Source: IDS-8 sp964491485
Lineage (GTDB): Bacteria; Pseudomonadota; Gammaproteobacteria; Steroidobacterales; Woeseiaceae
Length of the DNA: 28,225 bases
Assembly (NCBI GenBank): GCA_964491485.1
Contig: CAZBGV010000037.1
Span: 1-28,225, forward strand
Direction of reading: 5' to 3'
In this document: positions 1 to 6,995 of the stretch, piece by piece
Position numbering within the stretch: position 1 is the first letter of the stretch
Layout of the letters: each line of letters starts with the position of its first letter
Program-made: the position numbers and the translations under genes
Notes under the pieces: generated by a model
What the model saw: only the letters and a program-made list of their open reading frames with translations
Database searches by the model: none
Told to the model about the DNA's origin: nothing

Positions 1-72
1 CCCGCCATGCGGGCGACCCGACCGCCCCCCGCCATGCGGGCGCCCGGACCACCGCGTCGCCCGCATGGCGGG
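1..72. repeat. Three copies of a 15-bp intergenic repeat (two direct, one inverted)
   Basis: The 15-mer CCCGCCATGCGGGCG occurs at 1-15 and 28-42, and its exact reverse complement at 58-72. The inverted copy can pair with either direct copy, giving two alternative 15-bp stems. The block begins 3 bp past the stop codon of the minus-strand DUF885 gene, so its transcript would end in a strong hairpin. No T-run follows, so it is not a textbook intrinsic terminator. It may be a REP-like element or a 3' stabiliser. The array runs to the window edge and may continue beyond it. Confidence 0.7.
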
Positions 73-75
73 CTC

Positions 76-1362
76 CTACGGGGCGCGCACGAGGTCGACC
101 GGAAGCATGGGCGTGGAGAGCAGCTTCTCGAACCGCGCCCAGCGCCCGGCCTCGCTGTCCGCGCCGGCTTCCACCCAGCGCCGCACGAGATCCTCGCCGA
201 AGTTGTAGTTGATGACGTAGCTGCGATACGTATCGAAGAAATCGACGCGCTGCTCCGCGCGCTCCTTTGATGCGAGCGTGTAATCGACCAGCCATTGCAC
301 CGCTTCCTCGCGGCTGATCGTCCCGTTCAGGTAATCGCGCGCGGCTTCGTTGCCCGCGTAGCTCAGCTCGTCCAGCAGGTCCAGCAGCCGGTAGTAGCGC
401 TCCGCTTCCGCCGGGTCGAGGCCCGCGAGCGGAAACAGCTCGCGTTTCTCGAACTCGACCCGCTCGTCGCCGGGGAAGGCGAGGTCGATGCCGTAATTGC
501 CGCTGCCTTCCGCGATCAGCGACTGCGGGCTGAACAGCGGATACAGCGAGAACTCGATCCAGCCCTTTTCCTCGACCAGGCGTTTCTCCAGCAGCGTGTT
601 GAAGGTGTGATGGCCGGGATAGCCTTCGTGGCAGCCGAGCTCGACCGCCCGGCTCACGTAGATGGGCAGGCCGCGATTGATCTGGATCAGGCTGTGCGCG
701 TTGCCCTGGTACCAGTTGTAGCCGGTCCACGGCTTGTCGGTCACGTACTCGATGCGGAAGGATTCGCCCTCGGGCGGGGTGATGTGCTCCAGCGTGCGGC
801 GCCGGCACTCCGCGATCGCCGCCTCGAACACCGCAGGCAGCCGCTCGTCCGGCACGACGAACCGGTTGCGGAACTCGTCGACCCGCTCGGCGAGCTCGCC
901 TTCGCCGGGCACGAGCCGGTCTATTTCCTCGAGCACCGCGGCGAAGTGTGCCGCGTCGTAGTCCGGAGCGGCGACACCGAAAATGCGGCGGGACTCCTCA
1001 TCGAAGGGCAGCGTATCCCCGCGCTTCAGGTCGATGCGCGTGTCGAGCGCGCGCAGCCGCGCGAGCAGGCCCTCGATGCGTGCCTGGCGCTCACCGTCGC
1101 CGCCATCCGCGGCGAGCTCGCGCAGGCGGCCGGCCAGTTTTTCCGCGCGCGCGTCGATCTCGTCCAGGGACAGGTGGCCGGCTTGCGCGTCGTCGCGGAT
1201 CGAATCCGGGCCGAACCAGGCATCGACGTGATTCGGATCGTGCAGGCCCATGGAGAGCTCGAGGAACAGGTATTCCCGTGCGAGTCCGTCGAGTACCTCG
1301 CCGGGGGCGGCGGGGCACAGGCCGCAGGCAAGGACCAGGATCGCTGCTGGCAGGCTCTTCAT
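76..1362 (-). CDS. DUF885 family protein, putative exported zinc peptidase
   Basis: This encodes a 428-residue protein of the DUF885 family, which are metallopeptidase-like proteins of mostly unknown substrate. The family hallmark HEGYPGHH lies at about residues 245-252 and would supply metal ligands; a Glu- and Gly-rich segment (AEGSGNYGIDL) follows about 45 residues later. The first 20 or so residues look like a cleavable signal peptide, so the protein is probably periplasmic. The open frame continues far upstream to about 2349, but that part is antisense to the DUF3014 gene. The Met just before the signal peptide is therefore taken as the start. At 428 residues it is shorter than many DUF885 proteins (about 550-600), which suggests a compact subfamily. 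It is transcribed divergently from the DUF3014 gene. The family call is firm and the activity is inferred. Confidence 0.88.
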   Translation of the reverse strand: MKSLPAAILVLACGLCPAAPGEVLDGLAREYLFLELSMGLHDPNHVDAWFGPDSIRDDAQAGHLSLDEIDARAEKLAGRLRELAADGGDGERQARIEGLLARLRALDTRIDLKRGDTLPFDEESRRIFGVAAPDYDAAHFAAVLEEIDRLVPGEGELAERVDEFRNRFVVPDERLPAVFEAAIAECRRRTLEHITPPEGESFRIEYVTDKPWTGYNWYQGNAHSLIQINRGLPIYVSRAVELGCHEGYPGHHTFNTLLEKRLVEEKGWIEFSLYPLFSPQSLIAEGSGNYGIDLAFPGDERVEFEKRELFPLAGLDPAEAERYYRLLDLLDELSYAGNEAARDYLNGTISREEAVQWLVDYTLASKERAEQRVDFFDTYRSYVINYNFGEDLVRRWVEAGADSEAGRWARFEKLLSTPMLPVDLVRAP

Positions 1363-1434
1363 CACCGGTTTCCCCAATTGAGAGGCGGCACAGGATAGCA
1401 CCCGCGCGATGCAGCCGCGCGGAGCGGCGGATGC

Positions 1435-1440
1435 TAAGAT
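1435..1440 (+). promoter_or_regulatory. Candidate extended -10 (TGC-TAAGAT) for a leaderless DUF3014 mRNA
   Basis: TAAGAT, preceded by TGC (extended -10 style), ends 6 nt before the ATG at 1447. Transcription would then start at or next to the A of the start codon. No Shine-Dalgarno sequence is visible before this ATG, which fits a leaderless transcript. No good -35 is seen. The same TAAGAT-N6-ATG spacing occurs before tamA. Confidence 0.4.
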
Positions 1441-1446
1441 GACACC

Positions 1447-2268
1447 ATGGTGCGACGTGAATCGCTGCAGTGGATCGTGCCGGTGGTGCTGGCCGTTGGC
1501 GTGGTCGTGGCGCTGTGGTTCTACTGGTACCGGACGCGCGCGCCGGAGCCGCCGCCGGAGCAGCCGCCGCCCGTCGCCCGGGAACCGGCCGAGGAGCGGC
1601 CTGCCGAGCCGGTGCACCCGCTGCCGCAACCCGCGCCCGAGGCGCAGGAAGAAGAGCAGCTCGAGCCGCTGCCTCCGCTCGATCGCAGCGACGAATACTT
1701 CGAAATGGAGCTCACCGACCTGTTCGGCAAACCGCTCGAGGAGCGGTTGGTCGACCAGCGCCTCATCGAGCGCATCGTCGCGACCGTCGACAACCTGCCG
1801 CGTGAGCACCTGGCCGAGCGTATCCGGCCGCTGACCGCCATACCCGGCAAGTTCGCGGTGCGCGACGGCGACGAAGGCGTTGTGAACGAGCGCTATACGC
1901 TCGATCCCGCCAACTACGATCGCTACGAGCCGCTCGTCGACATGATCGCGGAGACGAAGACGGCCGACATGGTCGAGCTCTATCGGCGCTTTTACCCGCT
2001 GCTGCAGAAAGCGTATGTCGACCTCGGCTATCCGGACGGTTACTTCAACGATCGCGTGGTGGAAGTGATCGATCACCTGCTCGCGACACCCGACGTCACC
2101 GGGCCGATCGAGCTGGTGCGCCCGAACGTGCTCTACGAGTTCGCCGATCCCGAGCTCGAGAAGCTTTCGAGCGGACAGAAAGCGCTGCTGCGCCTCGGCC
2201 CGGAGAACGCCGCCGTCGTCAAGGCGAAGCTGCGCGAGTTCCGCGAGCTCATCACTGCAAAACAATGA
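1447..2268 (+). CDS. DUF3014 domain-containing membrane-anchored protein
   Basis: This encodes a 273-residue protein. It has a short basic N-terminus, one membrane segment at about residues 9-27, and a long Pro/Glu-rich linker at about 33-80. A folded C-terminal domain follows, with the ELTDLFG...LVDQRLIERIVATVDNLP pattern typical of DUF3014. The topology suggests an inner-membrane anchor with the DUF3014 domain held in the periplasm by the proline-rich stalk. The family has no established function. The ATG has no ribosome binding site but sits 7 nt from a -10-like box, so translation may be leaderless. A hairpin follows the stop codon, and the M28 peptidase gene lies 99 bp further on in the same direction. 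The two could share a transcript, but nothing in the sequence ties their functions together. Confidence 0.85.
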   Translation: MVRRESLQWIVPVVLAVGVVVALWFYWYRTRAPEPPPEQPPPVAREPAEERPAEPVHPLPQPAPEAQEEEQLEPLPPLDRSDEYFEMELTDLFGKPLEERLVDQRLIERIVATVDNLPREHLAERIRPLTAIPGKFAVRDGDEGVVNERYTLDPANYDRYEPLVDMIAETKTADMVELYRRFYPLLQKAYVDLGYPDGYFNDRVVEVIDHLLATPDVTGPIELVRPNVLYEFADPELEKLSSGQKALLRLGPENAAVVKAKLREFRELITAKQ

Positions 2269-2270
2269 AG

Positions 2271-2321
2271 CTCGAGGCCCGGGACGGCTCCCGCCCGGCG
2301 GGCGGCCCGCGCGGCCTCGAG
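2271..2321 (+). terminator. Strong hairpin after the DUF3014 gene, no U-tract
   Basis: CTCGAGGCC at 2271-2279 is the exact complement of GGCCTCGAG at 2313-2321, and the GC-rich intervening sequence can fold internally. It begins 3 bp after the stop codon. There is no T-run, so it may act as a pause, a 3' stabiliser or a Rho-assisted terminator rather than a classical intrinsic one. Confidence 0.45.
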
Positions 2322-2356
2322 AACGTCGAACGAAGACGGTGACCCGCACTGTATGA

Positions 2357-2363
2357 GGGGGGA
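2357..2363 (+). promoter_or_regulatory. Shine-Dalgarno sequence that decides the M28 peptidase start
   Basis: The run GGGGGAG lies 4 nt upstream of the ATG at 2368. The earlier in-frame ATG at 2353 has no such site and actually lies upstream of this run. The downstream ATG also gives a normal signal peptide directly from the start. Confidence 0.6.
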
Positions 2364-2367
2364 GACG

Positions 2368-4575
2368 ATGCGAACCTGGCTTCTGGCACTGGCGTTTCTC
2401 GCGACGGCGGCCGTTGCGGAGGACAGGGTGTTACTCGGCTTCGATGCCGACGGCAGCAAGGCGCAACGGGAGCTCGAGGCGCGTTTCGATGCCGATCTCG
2501 ACGCCGGCGATCTCGATCGCTGGCTGAAGCGCCTGTCCGCCCGCCCGCACCACGCGGGCTCGCAGGCGGGTCGGGAAAACGCGCAGTTCATCGCCTCGTT
2601 GCTCGAAGGCTGGGGCTTCGACGTCGCCGTCGAGGAATTCGACGTGCTGCTGCCGACGCCCAGGCAGCGGGTACTCGAGCTCGTGGCGCCAACGCGCTTC
2701 ACCGCCTCGCTCACCGAGGAATCGCTGCCGGAGGATCCGGGGACCTCCATGCGCGCGGAGCTCCTGCCGCCGTACAACGCGTTCTCGATCGACGGCGACG
2801 TGGAGGCGGAGCTCGTGTTCGTGAACTACGGGCTGCCGGAGGATTACGAGATGCTCGCGCGCTACGGGATCGACGTGGCGGGCAAGATCGTGATCGCGAA
2901 ATACGGCCATTCCTGGCGCGGCATCAAGCCGAAGCTCGCGGCCGAGCACGGCGCGATCGGCACGATCATCTACTCCGATCCCGCGGAAGACGGCTATGCC
3001 GTCGGCGACACCTATCCCGAAGGTCCGTACAAGAATCCGACGGCCGTGCAGCGGGGTTCGGTGATGGACATGCCGACCTACCCCGGCGACGTGCTGACGC
3101 CGGGGGAAGGCGCGACCGCGGATGCCGAGCGCCTCGATCGCGAAGAGGCGCCGACGCTCACCAAAGTGCCGGTGCTGCCGATCTCGTGGACCGACGCACA
3201 GCCGCTGCTCGAGGCGCTGGGTGGGCCGGTGGCACCTCCCGGCTGGCGCGGCGCGCTGCCCATCACCTATCACATCGGGCCGGGACCGGCGCGCGTGCAT
3301 CTCGCGCTCGCCTTCGACTGGAACCGCATCACCGCCTATGACGTGATCGCGCGGCTGGAAGGCGAGGACTATCCCGACGAATGGGTGATCCGCGGCAATC
3401 ACCATGACGGGTGGAACAACGGCGCCGCCGATCCCGTCGCGGGCCTCGTCTCCATGCTCGCCGAAGCGCGCGCGATCAGCCGCCTCGCGAAAGCGGGCGA
3501 CCGGCCGGCGCGCACCGTGGTCTTCGCGGCCTGGGATGCGGAGGAGCCGGGCCTGATCGGCTCGACCGAATGGGCGGAAGCGCACGCAGCCGAGCTGCAG
3601 GAACATGCCGTCGCCTATTTCAACACCGATAGCACCGCGCGCGGTTTCCTCGGCATCGGCGGCAGCCACACGCTGGAGCATTTCCTGAACCAGGTGATGG
3701 CGGACGTGCCCGACCCGCAGACGGAGGAGTCGGTCAAGGCGCGGCTGCGCGCCTGGATGAAGGTGCACGCGGAAAACGGCAAGGAGCGCGCGGAGGCCGG
3801 GCGCGACGACTTGCGCATCGATCCGCTCGGCTCCGGGTCCGACTACACGCCGTTCCTGCAGCACTTGGGCGTAGCATCGGCGGACTTCGGCTTCGGCGGC
3901 GAAGGCGGAGGCGGCAGCTATCACACGATGTACGACACCTACGAGCATTACACGACCTGGCGCGATCCAGGTCTTACCTACGGCGTCGCACTTGCGCAGG
4001 TGACCGGCCGCGCGACGCTCCGGCTCGCCAATGCGCCGCGGCTGCCGTTCGAGTTCACCGCGCTTGCCGACAGCGTCGCTTTGTACGTCTCCGAGCTCGA
4101 GGACCTGGCGCGCAGCCTGCGCGAGGAGACCGAGCGCACCAACCGGCTGATCGAGGAAGGCGATTACGGGCTCGCGCTCGATCCCGAAAAGCAGCTCGGG
4201 CCGCCTGAGCGCAAGGAGCCGGTGCCGTACTTCAATTTCGCGCCACTCAAGAACGCCGCGGACCGTCTGCGTGCGGCGGCGGAGAATTATTCCGGGAAGG
4301 CGGTGGGCGCGCGCCCGTCACCGGAGCTCAATCGCCTGCTCTACACGAGCGAGCGCGTGCTGACGCGCCGCGAGGGCCTGCCGGGCCGGCCGTGGTACAA
4401 GCACTACGTCTATGCACCGGGGTTCTACACCGGCTACGGCGTGAAGACCCTGCCCGCCGTGCGCGAGGCCATCGAGCAGCGCCAGTTCGACGACGTCGAG
4501 GGGGCTGTGGCCGACGTTGCGGAGGTCCTGAACGCGATGGCCGCACGCATCGAGACCATCACGCGTGCGCTGTAA
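2368..4575 (+). CDS. M28 family metallopeptidase, glutamate carboxypeptidase II (PSMA)-like
   Basis: This encodes about 735 residues with the architecture of glutamate carboxypeptidase II and the transferrin receptor: a signal peptide (about 1-17), a protease-associated insert (about 140-300), the M28 catalytic core, and a C-terminal helical dimerisation-type domain. Aligned with human PSMA, all the di-zinc residues appear present. They are the His and Asp of GNHHDGW..GAADP (about 345 and 355), the catalytic and ligand pair in WDAEEPG (Glu about 392-393), the Asp of YFNTDST (about 421) and the His of SYHTMYDTYE (about 519). It should therefore be an active exported di-zinc carboxy- or aminopeptidase acting on peptides. 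Substrate preference cannot be read from sequence. The start at 2368 is preferred to 2353 because of the Shine-Dalgarno position. Confidence 0.93.
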   Translation: MRTWLLALAFLATAAVAEDRVLLGFDADGSKAQRELEARFDADLDAGDLDRWLKRLSARPHHAGSQAGRENAQFIASLLEGWGFDVAVEEFDVLLPTPRQRVLELVAPTRFTASLTEESLPEDPGTSMRAELLPPYNAFSIDGDVEAELVFVNYGLPEDYEMLARYGIDVAGKIVIAKYGHSWRGIKPKLAAEHGAIGTIIYSDPAEDGYAVGDTYPEGPYKNPTAVQRGSVMDMPTYPGDVLTPGEGATADAERLDREEAPTLTKVPVLPISWTDAQPLLEALGGPVAPPGWRGALPITYHIGPGPARVHLALAFDWNRITAYDVIARLEGEDYPDEWVIRGNHHDGWNNGAADPVAGLVSMLAEARAISRLAKAGDRPARTVVFAAWDAEEPGLIGSTEWAEAHAAELQEHAVAYFNTDSTARGFLGIGGSHTLEHFLNQVMADVPDPQTEESVKARLRAWMKVHAENGKERAEAGRDDLRIDPLGSGSDYTPFLQHLGVASADFGFGGEGGGGSYHTMYDTYEHYTTWRDPGLTYGVALAQVTGRATLRLANAPRLPFEFTALADSVALYVSELEDLARSLREETERTNRLIEEGDYGLALDPEKQLGPPERKEPVPYFNFAPLKNAADRLRAAAENYSGKAVGARPSPELNRLLYTSERVLTRREGLPGRPWYKHYVYAPGFYTGYGVKTLPAVREAIEQRQFDDVEGAVADVAEVLNAMAARIETITRAL

Positions 4576-4580
4576 TCCGG

Positions 4581-4880
4581 CTAGTCGCCGGCGATGAACC
4601 AGGCGAATTCCCAGCGGCCGTCGGCGCGCTGCCGAAAACCCGCGCGTCAGCCGTAGTAATCCTGCTGCCCGTCGGCGGCGGCGCTCGGCCAGATGTACCA
4701 GTGCTCGGCGGCGAGTGTGTCGCGTGCACATTCGCTGCCGAGAATTCCCACGAGGATATCCAGCCGCTCGGGCTCGGCGCGAAACGCCGCGAGCGCCCTG
4801 CGCGCGAGGGCTCGTGGCCGAAACTGTAGCTGAACGCGTCGGCCATGTGCGCGGACAGAGTGTCGTAATCACGCAGCGCG
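4581..4880 (-). pseudogene. Decayed small gene: 5' truncation, one frameshift, one in-frame TGA
   Basis: This stretch between the M28 peptidase and the aminotransferase reads as a broken protein on the minus strand. The first piece contains DYDTLSAHMADAFSYSFGHEPSRA. A single frameshift near 4805-4815 leads into ALAAFRAEPERLDILVG, then AEHWYIWPSAAADGQQDYYG. An in-frame TGA follows where a Tyr codon would be expected, and the frame continues as RAGFRQRADGRWEFAWFIAGD to a TAG at 4581-4583. The ending resembles small secreted SnoaL/NTF2-like or related conserved proteins, but I cannot name the family with certainty. No N-terminus or signal peptide is present, because the remnant abuts the stop codon of the aminotransferase gene. 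It is probably the tail of a gene lost by deletion and point mutation. Confidence 0.7.
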
Positions 4881-6038
4881 TCAGGTGAATTCCCGCAGGA
4901 TTTCGAGCAGGCGGCCGATGTCGTTCTCGTCGTTGTAGAGGTACGGCGAGACGCGGATGGCATCGCCGCGGATGCTGACGTGCACGCGCCCGGCCGCCAG
5001 CCGTTGCGGGAGTGCCGGGGGCAGCCCGTCGGGCAGGCGGATGCCGACGATGTGGCCGACTCTCTTCGCGGGCGGCAGTACTTCGCAGCCCTGCGCCCGT
5101 GCTTCGTCGGCGAGCCGGTCGGTGAGGCGGCGCAGCGTGGCCTGGATGCGCGGCACGCCCCAGGCGAGCAGCTGTTCCAGTCCCGCGAGCGCCATCGGCG
5201 CGAGCACGAGCTGCGAAAACTCGCCCATGTCGAAACGCCGCGCGCCGCGCCGGTATTCGTCGGTGTAGTCGACGAGCGCGGCGAAGTTCTCGGCCCCGGC
5301 GCGCGTTGCCCACGAGTATTCGAGCGGCCGGCCGGTCTCGCGCCAGCGCGGCGCCGCGTACAGATAACCCAGGCTGTACGGGCCGAGCTGCCACTTGTAG
5401 CCGACCGAGACCAGGAAATCCGGCTGCACGGCCGCGAGATCCAGGGGCAGCGCGCCGAACGCCTGGCTCGCGTCCACGACCAGGGCGGCGCCGGCCTCCC
5501 GGGCGCGCTCGCCGACCGCGACGAGATCGACGCGGGCGCCGTCCGTCCAGTGGCAGTACGGCAGCGCGACCACGGCCGTCCTGTCGTCGATAGCTTCGAG
5601 CACCGCGCCGGTCCAGTCGTCGCCGGGTTCTCTCCTCACGGTGGAGAGCTCCGCGCCGCGCTCGCGCGCGAGCTCGCGCCACGCGTACACGTTCGACGGA
5701 AAGCCCTCGTGCAGCACCACGATGTTCTGACCGCGCCGAACGGCCACGTTGGCCGCCGCGATCGCGATGCCGTAGCTCGCCGCGGGAACGAGCGCGACCC
5801 CGTCGGGGTCAGCTTCCATGAGGCGTGCGGCGGCGGCGCGCAGCGCCTCCGCGGCGTCGAACCAGTTGGCGTCGGTGAACGTCCACGGAGCGGCCTTCCG
5901 GCGCACGGCTTCGACGCCCGTCGCGGTGGCGGCTTTCAGCTGCGGCGACATGTAGGCGCAGTTGAGGAAGGTGACATCGGAGGGGATGTCGAACAGTGCT
6001 CGCTGCCCGGGAAGGACGTCGGCGGTGCGGCTGCTCAT
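4881..6038 (-). CDS. Class V PLP-dependent aminotransferase family protein
   Basis: This encodes a 385-residue fold-type I PLP enzyme of the class V aminotransferase group, which includes cysteine desulfurases, kynureninases and isopenicillin-N-epimerase-like enzymes. The cofactor Asp lies in VDASQAFGALPLD (Asp about 189), and the Schiff-base Lys is in VGYKWQLGP (Lys215). There is no signal peptide, so it is cytosolic. It lacks the flexible Cys loop of IscS/SufS-type desulfurases, so desulfurase activity is not supported. The substrate is unknown. A TATCAT box at 6071-6076 (minus) could be its -10, giving a leader of about 26 nt. An imperfect direct repeat, GTGACCGTTCA/GTGACGTTCA at 6050-6071, sits in this leader region. 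The gene's 3' end abuts the pseudogene. Confidence 0.88.
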   Translation of the reverse strand: MSSRTADVLPGQRALFDIPSDVTFLNCAYMSPQLKAATATGVEAVRRKAAPWTFTDANWFDAAEALRAAAARLMEADPDGVALVPAASYGIAIAAANVAVRRGQNIVVLHEGFPSNVYAWRELARERGAELSTVRREPGDDWTGAVLEAIDDRTAVVALPYCHWTDGARVDLVAVGERAREAGAALVVDASQAFGALPLDLAAVQPDFLVSVGYKWQLGPYSLGYLYAAPRWRETGRPLEYSWATRAGAENFAALVDYTDEYRRGARRFDMGEFSQLVLAPMALAGLEQLLAWGVPRIQATLRRLTDRLADEARAQGCEVLPPAKRVGHIVGIRLPDGLPPALPQRLAAGRVHVSIRGDAIRVSPYLYNDENDIGRLLEILREFT

Positions 6039-6209
6039 GATTGCGACTCGTGACCGTTCAGGTGACGTTCATGATACGCGGGCCGGCGCCGCAAGCGTCA
6101 TGGCACGACGCGCGGTGCGAGACGGGCCGACGGAGCAGCGGGTTCAGGCTCGATTCATCGTGACCGCGCTCAAATGACGTCACAACGGGGTCGTGCACGA
6201 GGTGCAGAG

Positions 6210-6995
6210 ATGGACGCTCGAACTGCGATTGGCGGCAAGGCGCTGCTGGTGTTCCTGCTCACCGGCGGGCTGGCGGCCGCGGCACTCGGGGAGGAGCCAC
6301 CGAGGACGTCGGCAACGAAGCACTACGTCGAAGGCGCACGCGAAGGGCGCGCGCCGACCGCCGTGAGCGAGGACCGCTACGGCGCCTTGACGACCGAGGG
6401 CACTCGCACAGAGCCGGGCAAGCAGCCGATGCGGAACGGCAAGCCCGGGGAATCGACGCTGCAATCGATTCACAGCAACGACTTCTGGTTCTTCGCCGCA
6501 GACGTCGTGCTGTTCGGCGACGACGATCGCGACGGCTTTTTCCACGGCATCGACCTCGTGTTCGACGCGGACACGATCTTCCGGACCGCCGAGGTCTACG
6601 CGGTGTTGTACCTGAGCCTCGAGGGCGGGCCCTGGAACGAATACGCGACCACGGAGGACTTCACGATCTTCGGCGCCACCAGCGACGACGAGTTCGGGGT
6701 GGTGACCGAGCTCCAGTCCGGCTATCCGCGCGGCAGCTACGACGTCCTGATCGAGCTGTACGATGCCTTTGACGGCAGCTTCCTCGCGAGCATCGGCCCG
6801 GCCGATACCTCCGAGCTGGGACTCCTGCCGCTCGAGGACTTCGGGCGCGATGACCCGCACAGGCACCATCGCCGCCATCATGGCGGCGGCGCCGCCGGCG
6901 TCCCGTGGCTCGCGCTGCTCGCGCTCGCGGCGCTGCGGCGGAGATTTTTCAGCTCGCCGGCCGGGCGAGCGGCACGGCGCGCGCGGTGCGCATGA
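6210..6995 (+). CDS. Choice-of-anchor H family protein with GlyGly-CTERM sorting signal
   Basis: This encodes about 261 residues. It has an N-terminal signal peptide (a hydrophobic run around residues 11-25), a low-complexity linker, and a domain with FFAADVVLFGDDDRDGFFHGIDLVFDADT and VYAVLYLSLEGGPWNEYATT. That pattern matches choice-of-anchor H proteins of gammaproteobacteria. The C-terminus has a His-rich stretch (DPHRHHRRHHGGG) and then a GlyGly-CTERM signal: small residues, a hydrophobic helix (VPWLALLALAAL) and an Arg cluster. Such tails are processed by rhombosortase before secretion to the cell surface. No rhombosortase gene is in the window. The frame runs about 16 residues past the Arg cluster and overlaps the convergent RND permease gene by 47 bp. 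The start at 6210 is chosen over 6174 because GAGGTG lies just upstream of it. Confidence 0.85.
   Translation: MDARTAIGGKALLVFLLTGGLAAAALGEEPPRTSATKHYVEGAREGRAPTAVSEDRYGALTTEGTRTEPGKQPMRNGKPGESTLQSIHSNDFWFFAADVVLFGDDDRDGFFHGIDLVFDADTIFRTAEVYAVLYLSLEGGPWNEYATTEDFTIFGATSDDEFGVVTELQSGYPRGSYDVLIELYDAFDGSFLASIGPADTSELGLLPLEDFGRDDPHRHHRRHHGGGAAGVPWLALLALAALRRRFFSSPAGRAARRARCA

Noticed and set aside
1363..2349. Upstream extension of the DUF885 frame on the minus strand
   Set aside because: It runs antisense through the DUF3014 gene, and a clear signal peptide starts at 1362.
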